Program-made: the position numbers and the translations under genes
Source of the DNA: Yponomeuta sedellus
Taxonomy: Eukaryota; Arthropoda; Insecta; Lepidoptera; Yponomeutidae
Length of the DNA: 64,000 bases
Assembly (NCBI GenBank): GCA_934045075.1
Contig: OW203722.1
Coordinates: 24,411,379 to 24,475,378, forward strand
Direction: 5' to 3'
Part shown: one piece after another, positions 53,940 through 63,595 of the stretch
How the letters are laid out: the number at the start of each line of letters is the position of its first letter
Position numbering within the stretch: position 1 is the stretch's first letter
Notes under the pieces: model-generated
What the model was told of the DNA's origin: nothing
The model's input: the letters and a program-made list of their open reading frames with translations, nothing else
Databases searched by the model: none

Positions 53940-54780
53940 ATAAAAAAACACCCCACGTGACCCGACCATGTATCTGTCTTGGTACTGTTATAATCATCAT
54001 CTGCCATTTACGCTCACTGCAGGACATAGGCCTCCCTAGTAGTTTTCTAAAGGATTTTGACCATTTTGTTTGAGCATCAGGCTAAACGTGAACAGAATAT
54101 CAGTAAAAAGATAACTTGGCCAATAATTCTTATTTATTTTTAAACAAATAACTTTGCTTTCTTTGTTGTAACCATTGAACGTAAAAATAAAAAAAATATT
54201 TTGCTGGATCGACATTCTTGTTGAGATGAAAGACGCCATTGGCCTCCATTTGTAAAAGTTTCAAGTTTTTTAGGTACGTACATGTTTTAAAACTAAAAAA
54301 ATGTGACTCACATAATCACAAAAAAAAAGTTTTTAAAATATGACAAAACAGTTTGTGATTGACACTATTGACAGCTTTTTTTTTGCCAGAAAAAAAGTAA
54401 TCGATTTCCGATTCGATTCTTGTCGTATTTCTTTTTATTTGCTCGTGAGGGGTTTGTGAGAAGCTAAAGATATTAATTGATACACTTTTGCCTATTTATT
54501 CATTCCACACAAAACATTGTTTACAAAACATACCTCATTGTTTACAAAACACACTAAAAAGAACATAACATAAATCATGATATGAATTATTTCCCAATCG
54601 ATAATAAATTAATAATTAGTACTGGCAACACCAAAGCCGAAAGTGGCAAAAAAAGACAGGAAGAAAACTTATTAAATTGATTGTTTTTATAGTTTAAATG
54701 GTTACTCCGAAAATATAAAAAATGTTCGTGTTTTTATTAATAATGAACATTTATTACTTTGTATCATTATTAACATGCTG
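53940..54780. other. No supported gene
   Basis: A short RTE-like tail piece (CACTGCAGGACATAGGCCTC) lies at about 54015. The rest is A+T-rich. Confidence 0.4.
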
Positions 54781-54784
54781 TTCA

Positions 54785-55020
54785 CGCATAGCCGAAAGTG
54801 GTCAATGTCCTTTCCCGGGCTTGCGCCTTCCGCATCCAGCGACTCCCCGTCACCGTAACCAGGTCGTCTGACCACCTGGTCTGGGTCTGCTGGGGTCTGC
54901 CCACGCTGCATCTGGTCTGCGGTCTCCAGGTGGCAACTGTTTCGCCCCAAGGCCATCAGTTCCTCGAGCTTCGTGCCCCGCCCATTGCCACTTCAACTGA
55001 GCAATTCTTCGAGCTATTGA
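54785..55020 (-). pseudogene. RTE-clade LINE fragment
   Basis: Frame-broken minus-strand readings give LKWQWAGHEARGTDG, WRPQTRCSVGRPQQTQTRWS then DDLVTVTGSRWMRKAQARER: the consecutive LKW.WAGH, GRP..RW.DDL and W.R.A..R motifs of the RTE C-terminus. Frames at 54702-54956 and 54798-55025 are products of this decay. Confidence 0.85.
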
Positions 55021-55032
55021 AATGAACACTCA

Positions 55033-55098
55033 TATGTCCCCACTGCTGGGGCACGGGTCTCTTCCCGCATCGCAGGAAGGTAAGACCATACTCCACCA
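55033..55098 (-). mobile_element. 5S-rRNA-derived SINE, 3' fragment
   Basis: ATGTCCCCACTGCTGGGGCA to CCATACTCCACCA only. Confidence 0.8.
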
Positions 55099-55121
55099 TT
55101 CCTACATTCTTCGAGCTATAT

Positions 55122-55542
55122 CAGTAGTCTTTTAGCGTTTAGAATATACCTCGGCTACTATCGGATAGAATTGGATATATTCGTGTTATAGAAATATCGG
55201 AACTATTATGACACTTCGTAATAAACCCTTGTATGTCCCCACTGCTGGGGCAAGGGTCTCTTCCTGCATCGCAGAAAGGTGAGGCCATACTCCACCACGG
55301 GGGCCAAGTCCGGGTTGGTGGAGGATTGTAAGACAGTGGCGGGCCTTACTGTCAGAAGTTATCAAGCCGCCCATAAGGCCTCTGACATGGCTATGGCACT
55401 TAATATCTCAAAACTTTTCAAAATAGTGAAGAAAGTTTTATACATAGAAGGAAGTAGTATTACACTGGTGTGCTTTCGGCGAAAACCGAAGCCGACTCTA
55501 GAGCCCGAGGTATATTCGAATCTAAAAGCTAACATACTCTAC
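55122..55542. mobile_element. MITE family I with nested 5S-SINE
   Basis: Left arm TAGAATATACCTCGGCTACT and right arm CCGAGGTATATTCGAATCTA belong to family I. The MITE is interrupted at about 55222 by a minus-oriented 5' truncated 5S-SINE (55222-55393). TATGACACTTCGTAAT at the left and TATGGCACTTAAT at the right suggest its target duplication. Confidence 0.82.
55222..55393 (-). mobile_element. 5S-rRNA-derived SINE nested in a MITE
   Basis: From AAACCCTTGTATGTCCCCAC to GGCCTCTGACATGGC. Frames at 55186-55374 and 55279-55617 overlap it and are read-through. Confidence 0.88.
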
Positions 55543-55797
55543 TATGAAATGTTGTATATCTTTTACAATAATAATAAACACTGGAACGACTTCAGGTGTT
55601 GTTTTATTTGTAGATAGTTATTTTATAATAAAGCAGAAAAACTGGATAATATCGGATAAGCAGGTAATATAGTCAGATTCGGTCGAAGGGTAATGTTGTA
55701 GTGATGAAAAATGAGGGAAATCGAAAAATGTGTGACGTAATTTAAATATTTGAAAATTGTATAGAATCAGGCGTTACTTTGCGGAAACCTATAATAG

Positions 55798-56083
55798 CAT
55801 TAAAAAGTTGAAATTACTTTGCTAAATTCCGCCAAAAATCCCACAAGCACCATGCGGTTAGTTAATGAGGACACGGTCACTTGCATTTGGGAGCCTGAGG
55901 ATGCCTCGTGTTAGAGGCGAAACGCGTCGCCTGTTTTCTCACACAAGTATTGGTGTTGGTGGTGGTGTGTTCGTGTCTTGCTTCTGCTTGAAAAAGTGGG
56001 AGGAAGGGCGGTGCATTAACTAACCGCATGGTGGTTGCAGGATTTTCGGCGGAATTTAGCAAAGTAATTTTAACTTTTTAATG
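55798..56083. mobile_element. Foldback element with about 70-bp arms and a hammerhead-like centre
   Basis: CATTAAAAAGTTGAAATTAC and GCTAAATTCCGCC (left) face GGCGGAATTTAGCAAAGTAA and AACTTTTTAATG (right). The centre holds CCTGAGGATGCCTC, a loop, GAGGCGAAACGCGTC. The minus frame at 55877-56062 is not a gene. Confidence 0.75.
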
Positions 56084-56089
56084 ATATTT

Positions 56090-56480
56090 GAAAATGATAG
56101 ATAGAAAAAGAAATAAAAATGGTGTACAGAGGTTTGCACCGTACCAACTATAATGCAGTAACAGAATCGAGGCCCAGGTCACTTTGACCCACAGCCGAGC
56201 TTACAGCTACGCCCAGCGTCTTTCTGCCTCTCCGGGGTTTTCATTTAACTTTGAAAATTGCCACCGCTCGGCCTCCGACGCGCAAATTGTACTGGAATAG
56301 GGATCAATAATGCTATTGCAGGTGTGATTTTCTTCGCGAGGCGCCTCTAAATCTTGCCGAGATACAAAAACAACAACAAGCGATTTTCATCACCTTCGGG
56401 TAAGCTTTATAACGTGGTGGTAGAAGACGCTTACATATAAAATGAGTGTTTTTATCCATTTTTATTGTTCGAAATATCAC
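56090..56480. other. No gene; half of a duplicated segment
   Basis: About 56305-56370 (GATCAATAATGCTATT, GTGATTTTCTTCGCGAGGCG, CTAAATCTTGCCGAGATA) matches about 58209-58276, suggesting an old repeat. Confidence 0.45.
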
Positions 56481-56488
56481 ATTATTGA

Positions 56489-56724
56489 GTCGTCGTCGTC
56501 AGGCTATACTAGACCACTGCTGGACATAGTCCTCCCCAAAAGAGCGTTGGGGGTAACGCCCATAATCCCCACGCTGGGCATGCGGGTTTGGAATCGCAGT
56601 TTGGTGGAATTGCACTGCAGGGGGCGCTGCTGCCCACCCCCCGGTTTGTGTCCCTTAGTCGCCTTTTACGACACCCGCGGGAAGAATTGGGTTGGTGCTT
56701 TTCTCTAGGCCACACCACTCAGCA
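56489..56724 (-). mobile_element. RTE-derived nonautonomous element
   Basis: Antisense copy from CGTCGTCGTCAGGCTATACT to GTCGCCTTTTACGACACCCG and CTAGGCCACACCACTCAGCA. Opposed frames 56442-56708 and 56509-56718 are read-through. Confidence 0.87.
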
Positions 56725-56805
56725 GTTTATTATTAAGTGAATTCGGAATAATAATGATAACGAAGTGGGGTGCTTCTATCGTCAGGTGGGATGGCGATCT
56801 GCGAA

Positions 56806-56935
56806 AAACTGGCTGTAGATGCTGGATGCGGCAAGCTGAAGACAGGGCGCTATGGCGCCCATTAGGGGAGGGCTATATCCAGCAGTGGACTACATAATAT
56901 AGCCTGAACAAGAAGAAGAAGAAGAAGTGCATTAG
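56806..56935 (+). mobile_element. RTE-clade LINE 3' end with GAA tail
   Basis: TGGATGCGGCAAGCTGAAGA (M-R-Q-A-E-D motif), GGGCTATATCCAGCAGTGGA and a GAAGAAGAAGAAGAAG tail, 80 bp from an opposite-oriented RTE derivative. Confidence 0.87.
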
Positions 56936-56939
56936 TATT

Positions 56940-57270
56940 ATTCCGGATTCACTCAATAATGTGTAGTGCGGGAAACTGAAAACTTCCTTAACTTAATTCT
57001 CAACGTCTCAGTTGCAGTTTTCTTATTTATTAATTTTTAATATTTATTAACTAGGTACTTTTAGGAAAGCCATTGAAATTATAAAACTTAATACTAATTG
57101 AAAATATGAAACAGAAAGTAATTAACAGGCTTCCACTGATAGCCACAAAATATTAAAACTAACGATTAACTAAGATTAAGTCACCGCAAAAAATAAACGA
57201 GTTTTCAGTAGAAAATAAATGAGGATGTAAGCATTTCAAAAGGAAAAATATATAGCTAAGATTTATACAT
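56940..57270. other. No gene or clear repeat seen
   Basis: A+T-rich; nothing recognised. Confidence 0.35.
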
Positions 57271-57274
57271 AAAT

Positions 57275-57400
57275 AGATAGATAGATAGAGAACACTTTAT
57301 TGCACAACCAGAAAAATATTACAACCAAGATTCTAAAATCTAAGTAATGTTATACAATTGGCGGTCTTATCGCTAAGAAAAAAATTAAAACATATAGGCA
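57275..57400 (-). mobile_element. LINE 3' UTR tail
   Basis: Minus strand: TTAGCGATAAGACCGCCAAT, CTGGTTGTGCAATAAAGTGT, then a CTATCTATCTAT simple tail. The same order occurs at 57890-58100 and 29705. Confidence 0.7.
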
Positions 57401-57849
57401 AATATTAAAACTAGGTACTTATTCTACCAGCGGGCGAAAACCATAAGAGGTTTGTCTGCCGCTGTTATCACTCGGTTAGTTTACATACATTTTTATTCCT
57501 GAGTACATTGACTTCAGTATCTTTTTACATTGCTCAGGCTTCCAGGTTAATGTTGCCAACGAAATAATCGCGTTGAGACCCGTTTGGGGTCAACGGGACA
57601 TAACTACGCATGAGCATCGCGACTCATTAAGAATTACTATCCGTTCTTTGAATGTTAATTTGTTAGCAGGTGATTTCGAGTCCGGTAATCCTGTATCGTG
57701 CAGTATCAGTTATATTATTTAATCTTTCCATATAAATTGTTATTATTAGATGTATCTATTCATGTAATTATTTATGTATGGTTTGAGTAAGTTTATACAA
57801 ATTTCTAACGTTCAATTACTAATTTCAATATTTCTAAATTGCATCGACT

Positions 57850-58110
57850 ACCCGTCCCTAATTTCTTTCTTGTCTCCGGCTATGGTTGCCTGGAAGAAAT
57901 TGCTTTAGTAATACGGCCGCCATTTGTGCTATACCTGTGGTAGACTGGTAGAAAATGCTTATAGCATTAAGTCCGCCACATTGCCATTGTATTTTTGTTA
58001 CATATATGCAATAAACGTATTAATATTAATAATAATATATTTTTATATCATTTCTGTTACTGTAATTTCTCTGTACAGTAAAGAATATTCTATCTATCTA
58101 TCGTATAGTA
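57850..58110 (+). mobile_element. Two LINE 3' UTR tails in tandem
   Basis: GGTTGCCTGGAAGAAATTGC...ACGGCCGCC, then again CTGGTAGAAAATGCTTATAG...AAGTCCGCC, ATGCAATAAACG, and a final CTATCTATCTATCG. This is two related tails or an internal duplication. Confidence 0.65.
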
Positions 58111-58114
58111 GATT

Positions 58115-58635
58115 TCCCAGCGCAAGAACCGCGCGGCAGTGAAAGCAACGAGCGGCCAAATATGTCGCTTGCCTCCACCCTCGTAGGTAACCCATCCAGC
58201 TCCTATAAAGATCAATAATGGCGTTCGAGGTGCGATTTTCTTTGAGAGGCGTGCTAAATCTTGCCGAGATAGAAAAATAATGTTTCGGAAATTGTTCGAG
58301 AGAGATTTATCATCGCGCGAGTGAGCCGAGTAAATTGTTTCTTGATTTTTAGCCGAGCTGGCGTCTGAGAGAATATAGAGCTGCTTTATGACACCGTGTG
58401 TCTGCGAAAGGGTTGCGATGTTTCGTTTCTTACCTTTGACGATGTTACTCACAGCTTACTCAGGCAGCCTTTACGCCGTGACGAGTTCAAAGGCTCTTTC
58501 AAGTTCAAGTTTACCACATCGTTTTTCTAATGCGTTATTTCGATTTACAAAACCAGTAATTATTATTGAGCTACTCGATAGTCTAGATGTTTTTCTGTAA
58601 AAATAATATAAGTAATTATAACCATTCTTTTAAAT
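58115..58635. other. No supported gene
   Basis: Contains the second half of the duplicated segment (58209-58276). Minus frame 58090-58452 and plus frame 58388-58600 have no known domain. Confidence 0.4.
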
Positions 58636-58639
58636 TCAT

Positions 58640-58770
58640 TCATTCATTTCAGCCTATTGCAGTCCACTGCCTCCCCCAGGGTGCGCCACAAGACCCGATC
58701 TCCCGTTTTCGCCATCCAGTCACCACCAGCCCCTTTTTTCAGGTCGTCCGTCCATATGACATCGGTTGGT
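58640..58770 (-). pseudogene. RTE-clade LINE C-terminal fragment
   Basis: Minus strand reads VIWTDDLKKGAGGDWMAKTG then DRVLWRTLGEA, matching the C-terminal W.DDL...AG..W...A.DR..WR.LGEA signature. Confidence 0.82.
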
Positions 58771-58842
58771 CAGTCATTCTTTTAAATATATTTTTTTTTC
58801 ATTTTAATTTCATTATTGATGCTATACCAATCACTTCCACCT

Positions 58843-58900
58843 ATCCGAACTTGGTCCACGTGGTAGAGTATGGCCTATACGTTCCTCAGGGAAGAGATCT
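58843..58900 (+). mobile_element. 5S-rRNA-derived SINE fragment, divergent subfamily
   Basis: CGAACTTGGTCCACGTGGTA and TTCCTCAGGGAAGAGA, the subfamily of 1018 and 17893. Confidence 0.7.
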
Positions 58901-58937
58901 TCTTAAGATGTCTTATTGATCTTCAATCAGTCAATCA

Positions 58938-59060
58938 ATCTGAGCTCATTGATGACTGGACATAGGCCTCCGTTAAGGTACGCCACTTTTCTCCATCCTC
59001 GGCCATTTTCATCCAGCTACAGCCAGCAATAAACCTGATATCGTTGGTCTAGCGAGCCGG
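58938..59060 (-). pseudogene. RTE-clade LINE C-terminal fragment
   Basis: Minus strand reads IAGCSWMKMAEDGEKWRTLT then EAYVQSS, the end of an RTE ORF2, from a different copy than 58640. Confidence 0.78.
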
Positions 59061-59091
59061 TAGGCGTGGGCTTAATTGATCTGATTGATTG

Positions 59092-59515
59092 ATATCAACC
59101 CTTTGCATGCCCCTACTGCTGGGGCACGGGTCTCTTCTTGCTTCGCTGAAAGGCTAAGACCATACTCCACCGCGTGGGCTAAGTCCGGGTTGGTGGAGAA
59201 TTGTAAGACAATGGTGGGCCTTGCTGTCAGGAGTTACCGAGCTGACCATAAGGCCTGCGATATGGCTTAACGACTGCCATTACATCACAGCCGGCACCAA
59301 CGGCTTAACATGCCTTACAAAGCACAGAAGCGCTCGGAAAAATGTCACTTGCTGTAGTCCCGGGACGGTCACCCATCCTGCACCTGACCGCGCCTGTAGT
59401 TGCTTAACTCAGGTGATTGATTCCAATCACTCGGTTCGACCAGGCCAAGAGCGCTTCAGAAGTTATCAAGTAGCCAATAAGGCCTCTGACATGGCTTAGC
59501 GACTGAAATCACATG
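59092..59515 (-). mobile_element. 5S-rRNA-derived SINE plus a second partial copy
   Basis: Full antisense copy to about 59459 (GACCAGGCCAAGAGCGCTTC). It is followed directly by a second antisense stretch (GAAGTTATCAAGTAGCCAAT to ATCACATGACAGCC), either a tandem partial copy or a duplication. Confidence 0.85.
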
Positions 59516-59859
59516 ACAGCCAATCAATTGAGCTCGAATTGATTTAAATATTTATCAAATTTCTAAAAGAACTAAAAACACACATTTAGGTTAAATTTGA
59601 GACAAAAACTTGTAAGCGTCGCGCGGCTGTTGACTCAAGAAACGATGTACGATTTGATACAGCCGTGTTTGACTTGCCGAAATATCACCAATATTTAGTC
59701 TTAAATATAAATTAGCTACACACGCAGTAAGATTGCTTTGAAAATACGCCGGCAAATCGTTGGCTCCGAGAACACGATTTGTTTACCTATAATTTAAAAT
59801 ACAGACTTCCAAGAATAAGGAGCTTCGGGTTCTAATCAGAATTAATAATTATGTCGTAT

Positions 59860-59962
59860 GTCTTAATGATTCGCGATACTCAAACATAGTTATAATGTCG
59901 GGAAATAAGGTAATTACGTTTTACCTAATAAATTATTGCAATTAGACCCGTTTGATACATAG
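59860..59962. mobile_element. Family N fragment
   Basis: CTTAATGATTCGCGATACTC, GGTAATTACGTTTTACCTAA and ATTAGACCCGTTTGATAC as in 26450-26646, minus one arm. Confidence 0.65.
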
Positions 59963-59963
59963 A

Positions 59964-60398
59964 AGCGCTCGCAGCCTAGGCGAACCGAGTGATTGGAATC
60001 AATCACTTGGTTAAGCATCAACAGGCGCGGTCAGGGTTGGGTGAGCGTCCCGTGACTACCGCTAGTGGCATTTTTCCGAGCGCTTCCGTGCTTCGCGAGG
60101 CACGTTAAGCCGTTGTTGCCGGCTGTCATATAATGGCAGTCGTAAAGCCATGTCAGAGGCCTTATGGGCAGAATGATAACTTCTGACGGTAAGGCCTCTG
60201 ACATGGCTTACCGACTGCCATTATATGACAGCCGGCACCAACGGCTTAACGTGCCTTGCGGAGCACGCAAGCGCTCGGAACATTGCCACTAGCGGTAGTC
60301 GCGGGACGCTCACCCATCCCGTACCTGACCGCGCCTGTTGTTGCTTAACCAAGTGATTGATTCCAATCAATCGGTTTGCCTAGGCCACGAGCGCTTCC
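59964..60398. mobile_element. Head-out foldback of two 5S-SINE halves
   Basis: Plus half (59966-60185) from GAAGCGCTCGCAGCCTAGG to GATAACTTCTGACGGTAAGG, then minus half (60186-60398) from CCTCTGACATGGCTTACCGA to GGCCACGAGCGCTTCC. The arms, about 210 bp, are highly similar over their whole length. Confidence 0.9.
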
Positions 60399-60472
60399 GG
60401 TAAACCGGAGTTACTACCTTCGAACTACAATCGTAGTTTACTATGACAATTCGACGTGCATTGCAAAGTATA

Positions 60473-60525
60473 TTCCACAGATTAACAAAAGGAAGTAATA
60501 TAATCCACAGATTAACAAAAGGAAG
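60473..60525. repeat. Two direct copies of a 21-mer, period 30
   Basis: CCACAGATTAACAAAAGGAA plus G at 60475-60495 and 60505-60525. Confidence 0.92.
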
Positions 60526-60612
60526 ACGAAGCTACGCAATGTAGCATAGTAATAAATTAAGTATCGTACTTTTAAGAAACGCGCAACCGGCCTCACGTTC
60601 CAGAGTTCTTGG

Positions 60613-60935
60613 GTTCCTACCTACTTTGCAGTTAGGTTTTACATGGGAATTATATTGCTGTACCCACATGATTATATTTTTTTTAATACACTAACCCTTC
60701 GTCGTCGTCGTCACTGCTGGACATACCCCCCCCCCCCCCCCCTAAAGAGCGCCACGTTGTGCTATCATAGGGAGTAAATGCCCAGAATTCCCACGCTGGG
60801 CATGCGGGTTGGGGATCGCAGATCGGTGGACTTGTACTGCAGGGGGCGCTGCTACCCACCCCCCGGTTTGTGTCCCTTAGTCGCCTTTTACGACACCCGC
60901 GGGAAGAATTAGGTAACCCGTGCTAAAGACAATAT
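60613..60935 (-). mobile_element. SINE family B interrupted by an RTE-derived element
   Basis: The minus-oriented SINE body (TACTTTGCAGTTAGG, TACCCACATGATTATA) runs into the tail at AATACACTAACCC. An RTE-derived element (60698-60913, with a C-run of about 15 at 60728) is inserted, flanked by TAACCC at 60692-60697 and 60914-60919. The SINE tail resumes as CCGTGCTAAAGACAA. Confidence 0.87.
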
Positions 60936-61340
60936 ATAGGCTGTATTAAAACAAAAAATAACAATGACGTCATATCGCGCCCAGGGCCTGAAGTCTCACC
61001 TCAAACTTCGGACAGAATCGGATCGCCCTAATCGAGTTTTGATTACCACTCGGGCAACTGTCATCGAGTTGCCAAAACGCCTTTGTCATGTAGCGCCTTG
61101 TCGATTACCACACAACCTTCAATCACTGGCTGATCAATTAAACTAAAATTGTAGACACTTCGTAGCAATTTAATGTATTGTATAGCGGAGAGTTTATAAG
61201 GAAAGTTTAAATTACTTTGACTTTGATAATCTCTTCTAGTACGATAGATTAGATCGACTTGTTATTGCATACCTACAAATTTTGAGAGTAAATGAAAAAA
61301 ATAAACCCTTGTAGGTACTAGTGAACATTAAACCAATAAT
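60936..61340. other. No supported gene
   Basis: The 60-codon frame at 60964-61146 has no recognised motif. Confidence 0.35.
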
Positions 61341-61344
61341 AAAA

Positions 61345-61445
61345 CAATTTTAAAAACCTATTTAGAGGCAAAAAAAATTCACTGATGCCAGTGAGTCGCC
61401 CATTAGCTCAGTTGGAAGAGCGCTGGCATGGATAGCAGAGGTCGC
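61345..61445. mobile_element. SINE family B chimera
   Basis: The minus edge TAAAAACCTATTTAGAGGC (21 bases) is fused to a plus body TTCACTGATGCCAGTGAGTC and GCCCATTAGCTCAGTTGGAA, stopping at GCAGAGGTCGC. A further switch product of family B. Confidence 0.8.
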
Positions 61446-61603
61446 TTCGTGCATTTTTTTTATGAAATAAACAGTTTATTTTTTTTGTTGACAAATGCGT
61501 CAATGTAATGATCAAACGGTTCAAGGTATAACGCACTTTAGAAGTGATACAGACGGAAAAGTGTAGCCTTTGCACCTTCGTAATGAGATGATTTATGCAG
61601 CGA

Positions 61604-61680
61604 AAATTTACATTGCTAAGTAATGTTTAATTAGCAATGTAAATTTACTGTACTGGTTGGTTCTCCAAATAAAGAAAAAA
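61604..61680. repeat. 14-bp hairpin within a LINE-like 3' end
   Basis: AAATTTACATTGCT pairs with AGCAATGTAAATTT (61633-61646). AATGTAAATTTACTGTACTG and CCAAATAAAGAAAA that follow recur at 63785-63832 (ACTGGTAGGTTTTCCTAATA). Confidence 0.75.
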
Positions 61681-61689
61681 ATATATATA

Positions 61690-61935
61690 AATAAATAAAT
61701 ATTCATGGACATATTACACAGACCTCGTTAGCCCTATACTAAGTACAACTAAATGACTTGTGGTATAGGTGCTAACTCGACGATAGATTTAATACAATAA
61801 ATACATAGATAACATCCAAGATCCGAGACAAACTAGAAAAGTTCGTTTCCTAGTTTGACCCGGCCGGGGATCGAACCCGAGACCTTCGCTTTTACAGTCA
61901 GCGTGCCAAACCGCTGCGCCACCGAGGTCGTCATA
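61690..61935 (-). mobile_element. tRNA-derived SINE, separate family
   Basis: Minus head GACGACCTCGGTGGCGCAGC (box A) and GGTTCGATCCCCGG (box B), then a body containing GTTAGCACCTATACCACAAG and an ATTTATTTATTTATA tail. The frame at 61789-61980 is read-through. Confidence 0.8.
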
Positions 61936-61949
61936 TTCATATTCTGTTT

Positions 61950-62018
61950 TTTGCACTAACCCGTGCTGAGGACCCGGCATGGGCGGAATTTTTTGCCTGT
62001 AAATAGGTTTTTAAAAAA
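61950..62018. mobile_element. SINE family B remnant, inverted junction
   Basis: Minus tail TTGCACTAACCCGTGCTGAG joined to plus CCCGGCATGGGCGGAATT and AAATAGGTTTTTAAA. Confidence 0.78.
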
Positions 62019-62019
62019 G

Positions 62020-62540
62020 GATCCCATTACCCCACCTAGAATACGGGACCCTAAAAACAAGAAAGACGCAATTAAAAAGAAAAACACAATAAACTCTTTT
62101 CCCTTTCCTAATCCAACCTCTTTGGCCGCAAACGCGTCAACTTCCCAAAGCGCATGGCCAGGGTTAGGCCCGCAAAAAGGGAAAAGATTTACATAAAAAT
62201 AAACTTTCCGTCTTTGGAATTATGATTCAATTAGTATTAGGGGATTGAATTCTCAAAGGAGTTTGGAGTTTTTCGGGTCCAGCGGACTCGACGATTGATA
62301 CACCCCACGTCCTTTGTGCCTCGAAGCAAGCTAAGGAGATCTAAGCTTCCAATATTACTTTGTTGTTAGGGTCGCGACGCACTTGGCGAGATGCCTCGCT
62401 ACGTTACACTTCGTGCCGCGACAAACGTATTGTGCGTTTTCATGGAAGAGCTACTGCAAACGGTATTCTTTTTATCGTGATCATCGCATCTGATTTTATG
62501 AGCATTGCCACTCGTATTATTCAAAAATCCATTATAAAAC
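62020..62540. other. No supported gene; one half of a local repeat
   Basis: TCCAATATTACTTTGTTGTT at about 62348 recurs at about 63106, both after TAAGC and before GTCGCG. The frames here have no known domains. Confidence 0.4.
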
Positions 62541-62542
62541 AG

Positions 62543-62639
62543 ATTCGAACTAATTAAAACTGTTTGTATACAGATTTATGCTCGTTTATTACATTTTTAA
62601 AATTTTCCGACGTTTCGGCACTTTTACAGGATTCGAACT
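62543..62639 (-). mobile_element. Family J, 79-bp insertion with 9-bp target duplication
   Basis: ATTCGAACT at 62543-62551 recurs at 62631-62639. The minus-sense insert runs from CCTGTAAAAGTGCCGAAACG to GTTTTAATT, so it ends at the internal site used as the inversion junction in 48824 and lacks the distal tail. Confidence 0.88.
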
Positions 62640-62920
62640 ACTTTAAGACTAGACTTTCACGACAGTCAGTAGTTATGTGCTATGCCGCTCGTACAATCAA
62701 TTTTTCTTCACGGTAGTAATAAAATTAGTATACTGTTAATGAATGTGGCCTGAGGGCTGTAATTGCGGATATTCAAGACACATTTTCTTTCGTGGAGCCA
62801 ACGCGCTCCACGTTAGAACAGCTTTTAAGATAAGATAAAGTTAAGTTTAGTAAATAAAATTACATAAACTGACTTTTTCAGGAGTTTGAGGCTTAGAGAA
62901 TGTCTCTAAGCGTCAAACGC
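62640..62920. other. No gene or clear repeat seen
   Basis: Nothing recognised. Confidence 0.3.
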
Positions 62921-62924
62921 TAAA

Positions 62925-62995
62925 AGCGAAGACCAGGGTCTGCCACTTGCCGCAATCCTGACCAACCTTTTTCGTTTCATCGAATTGACTTGTCG
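62925..62995 (-). pseudogene. LINE ORF 3' end fragment
   Basis: AAGACCAGGGTCTGCCACTT and GCAATCCTGACCAACC are the complement of the DR.WQ..VS LINE end seen at 29838. Confidence 0.55.
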
Positions 62996-63415
62996 TAAAT
63001 TAAAAAATATATATTCTAATAACGAATGAATGAACGCTGAGAGAAAATGTAAAAGTGACATTGCATCACGTCGGGTTGGACCAGTGCGCTGTCACCTTAA
63101 GCCTCCAATATTACTTTGTTGTTAAGTTGGTCGCGTCTTGGACAAGCTTGCTTCATTAGTCGTTTTTGTACATTTCTCCATTTTGCCCGAGTGGATTTTT
63201 GTGTCCAATGAACAGTTAAAATCTTCACTGCAGTAGGCTTTTCCACCATTGTCTATTGTCCTTTAATTCTCTTTCTTTGAGAAGCTGACACTACGTTTCT
63301 CTTTGTTTCTAAACATTTTCTTGGGATGCTTTTATCTGGTTTTCTATCCTCAATAGAAAATCAGTCTGTAAATGCCCAAATACAGGTTAGTTTAATAGAT
63401 TCCATGATGTGATAT
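62996..63415. other. No supported gene
   Basis: Second copy of the 62348 repeat at 63101-63140; otherwise nothing. Confidence 0.35.
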
Positions 63416-63417
63416 GA

Positions 63418-63528
63418 ACCCTTTGTATGCCCCACCACGGCACGGGTCTTTTCCTGCATCGCAGGAAGGTTAGGCCATACTCCATCACGGGGGACAAGTC
63501 CGGATTTGTTGAAGATTGTAAGACAGAA
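63418..63528 (-). mobile_element. 5S-rRNA-derived SINE, 3' end
   Basis: GAACCCTTTGTATGCCCC, GGAAGGTTAGGCCATACTCC, GGGGACAAGTCCGGATTTGT and GATTGTAAGACAG on the plus strand (antisense copy). Confidence 0.83.
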
Positions 63529-63595
63529 AAGATACAATAATAAATAAACAATTATTATTGACTTCAGGTTTATGGACAGAAATAAAAAAAATTAT

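Noticed and set aside
61857..61930. tRNA gene on the minus strand
   Set aside because: Box A and B are good, but it is followed by a SINE body and simple tail rather than a terminator.
62348..62372. Rolling-circle nick site (TAATATTAC-like)
   Set aside because: The sequence is CCAATATTAC, not the canonical nonamer, there is no stem-loop around it and no Rep gene nearby.
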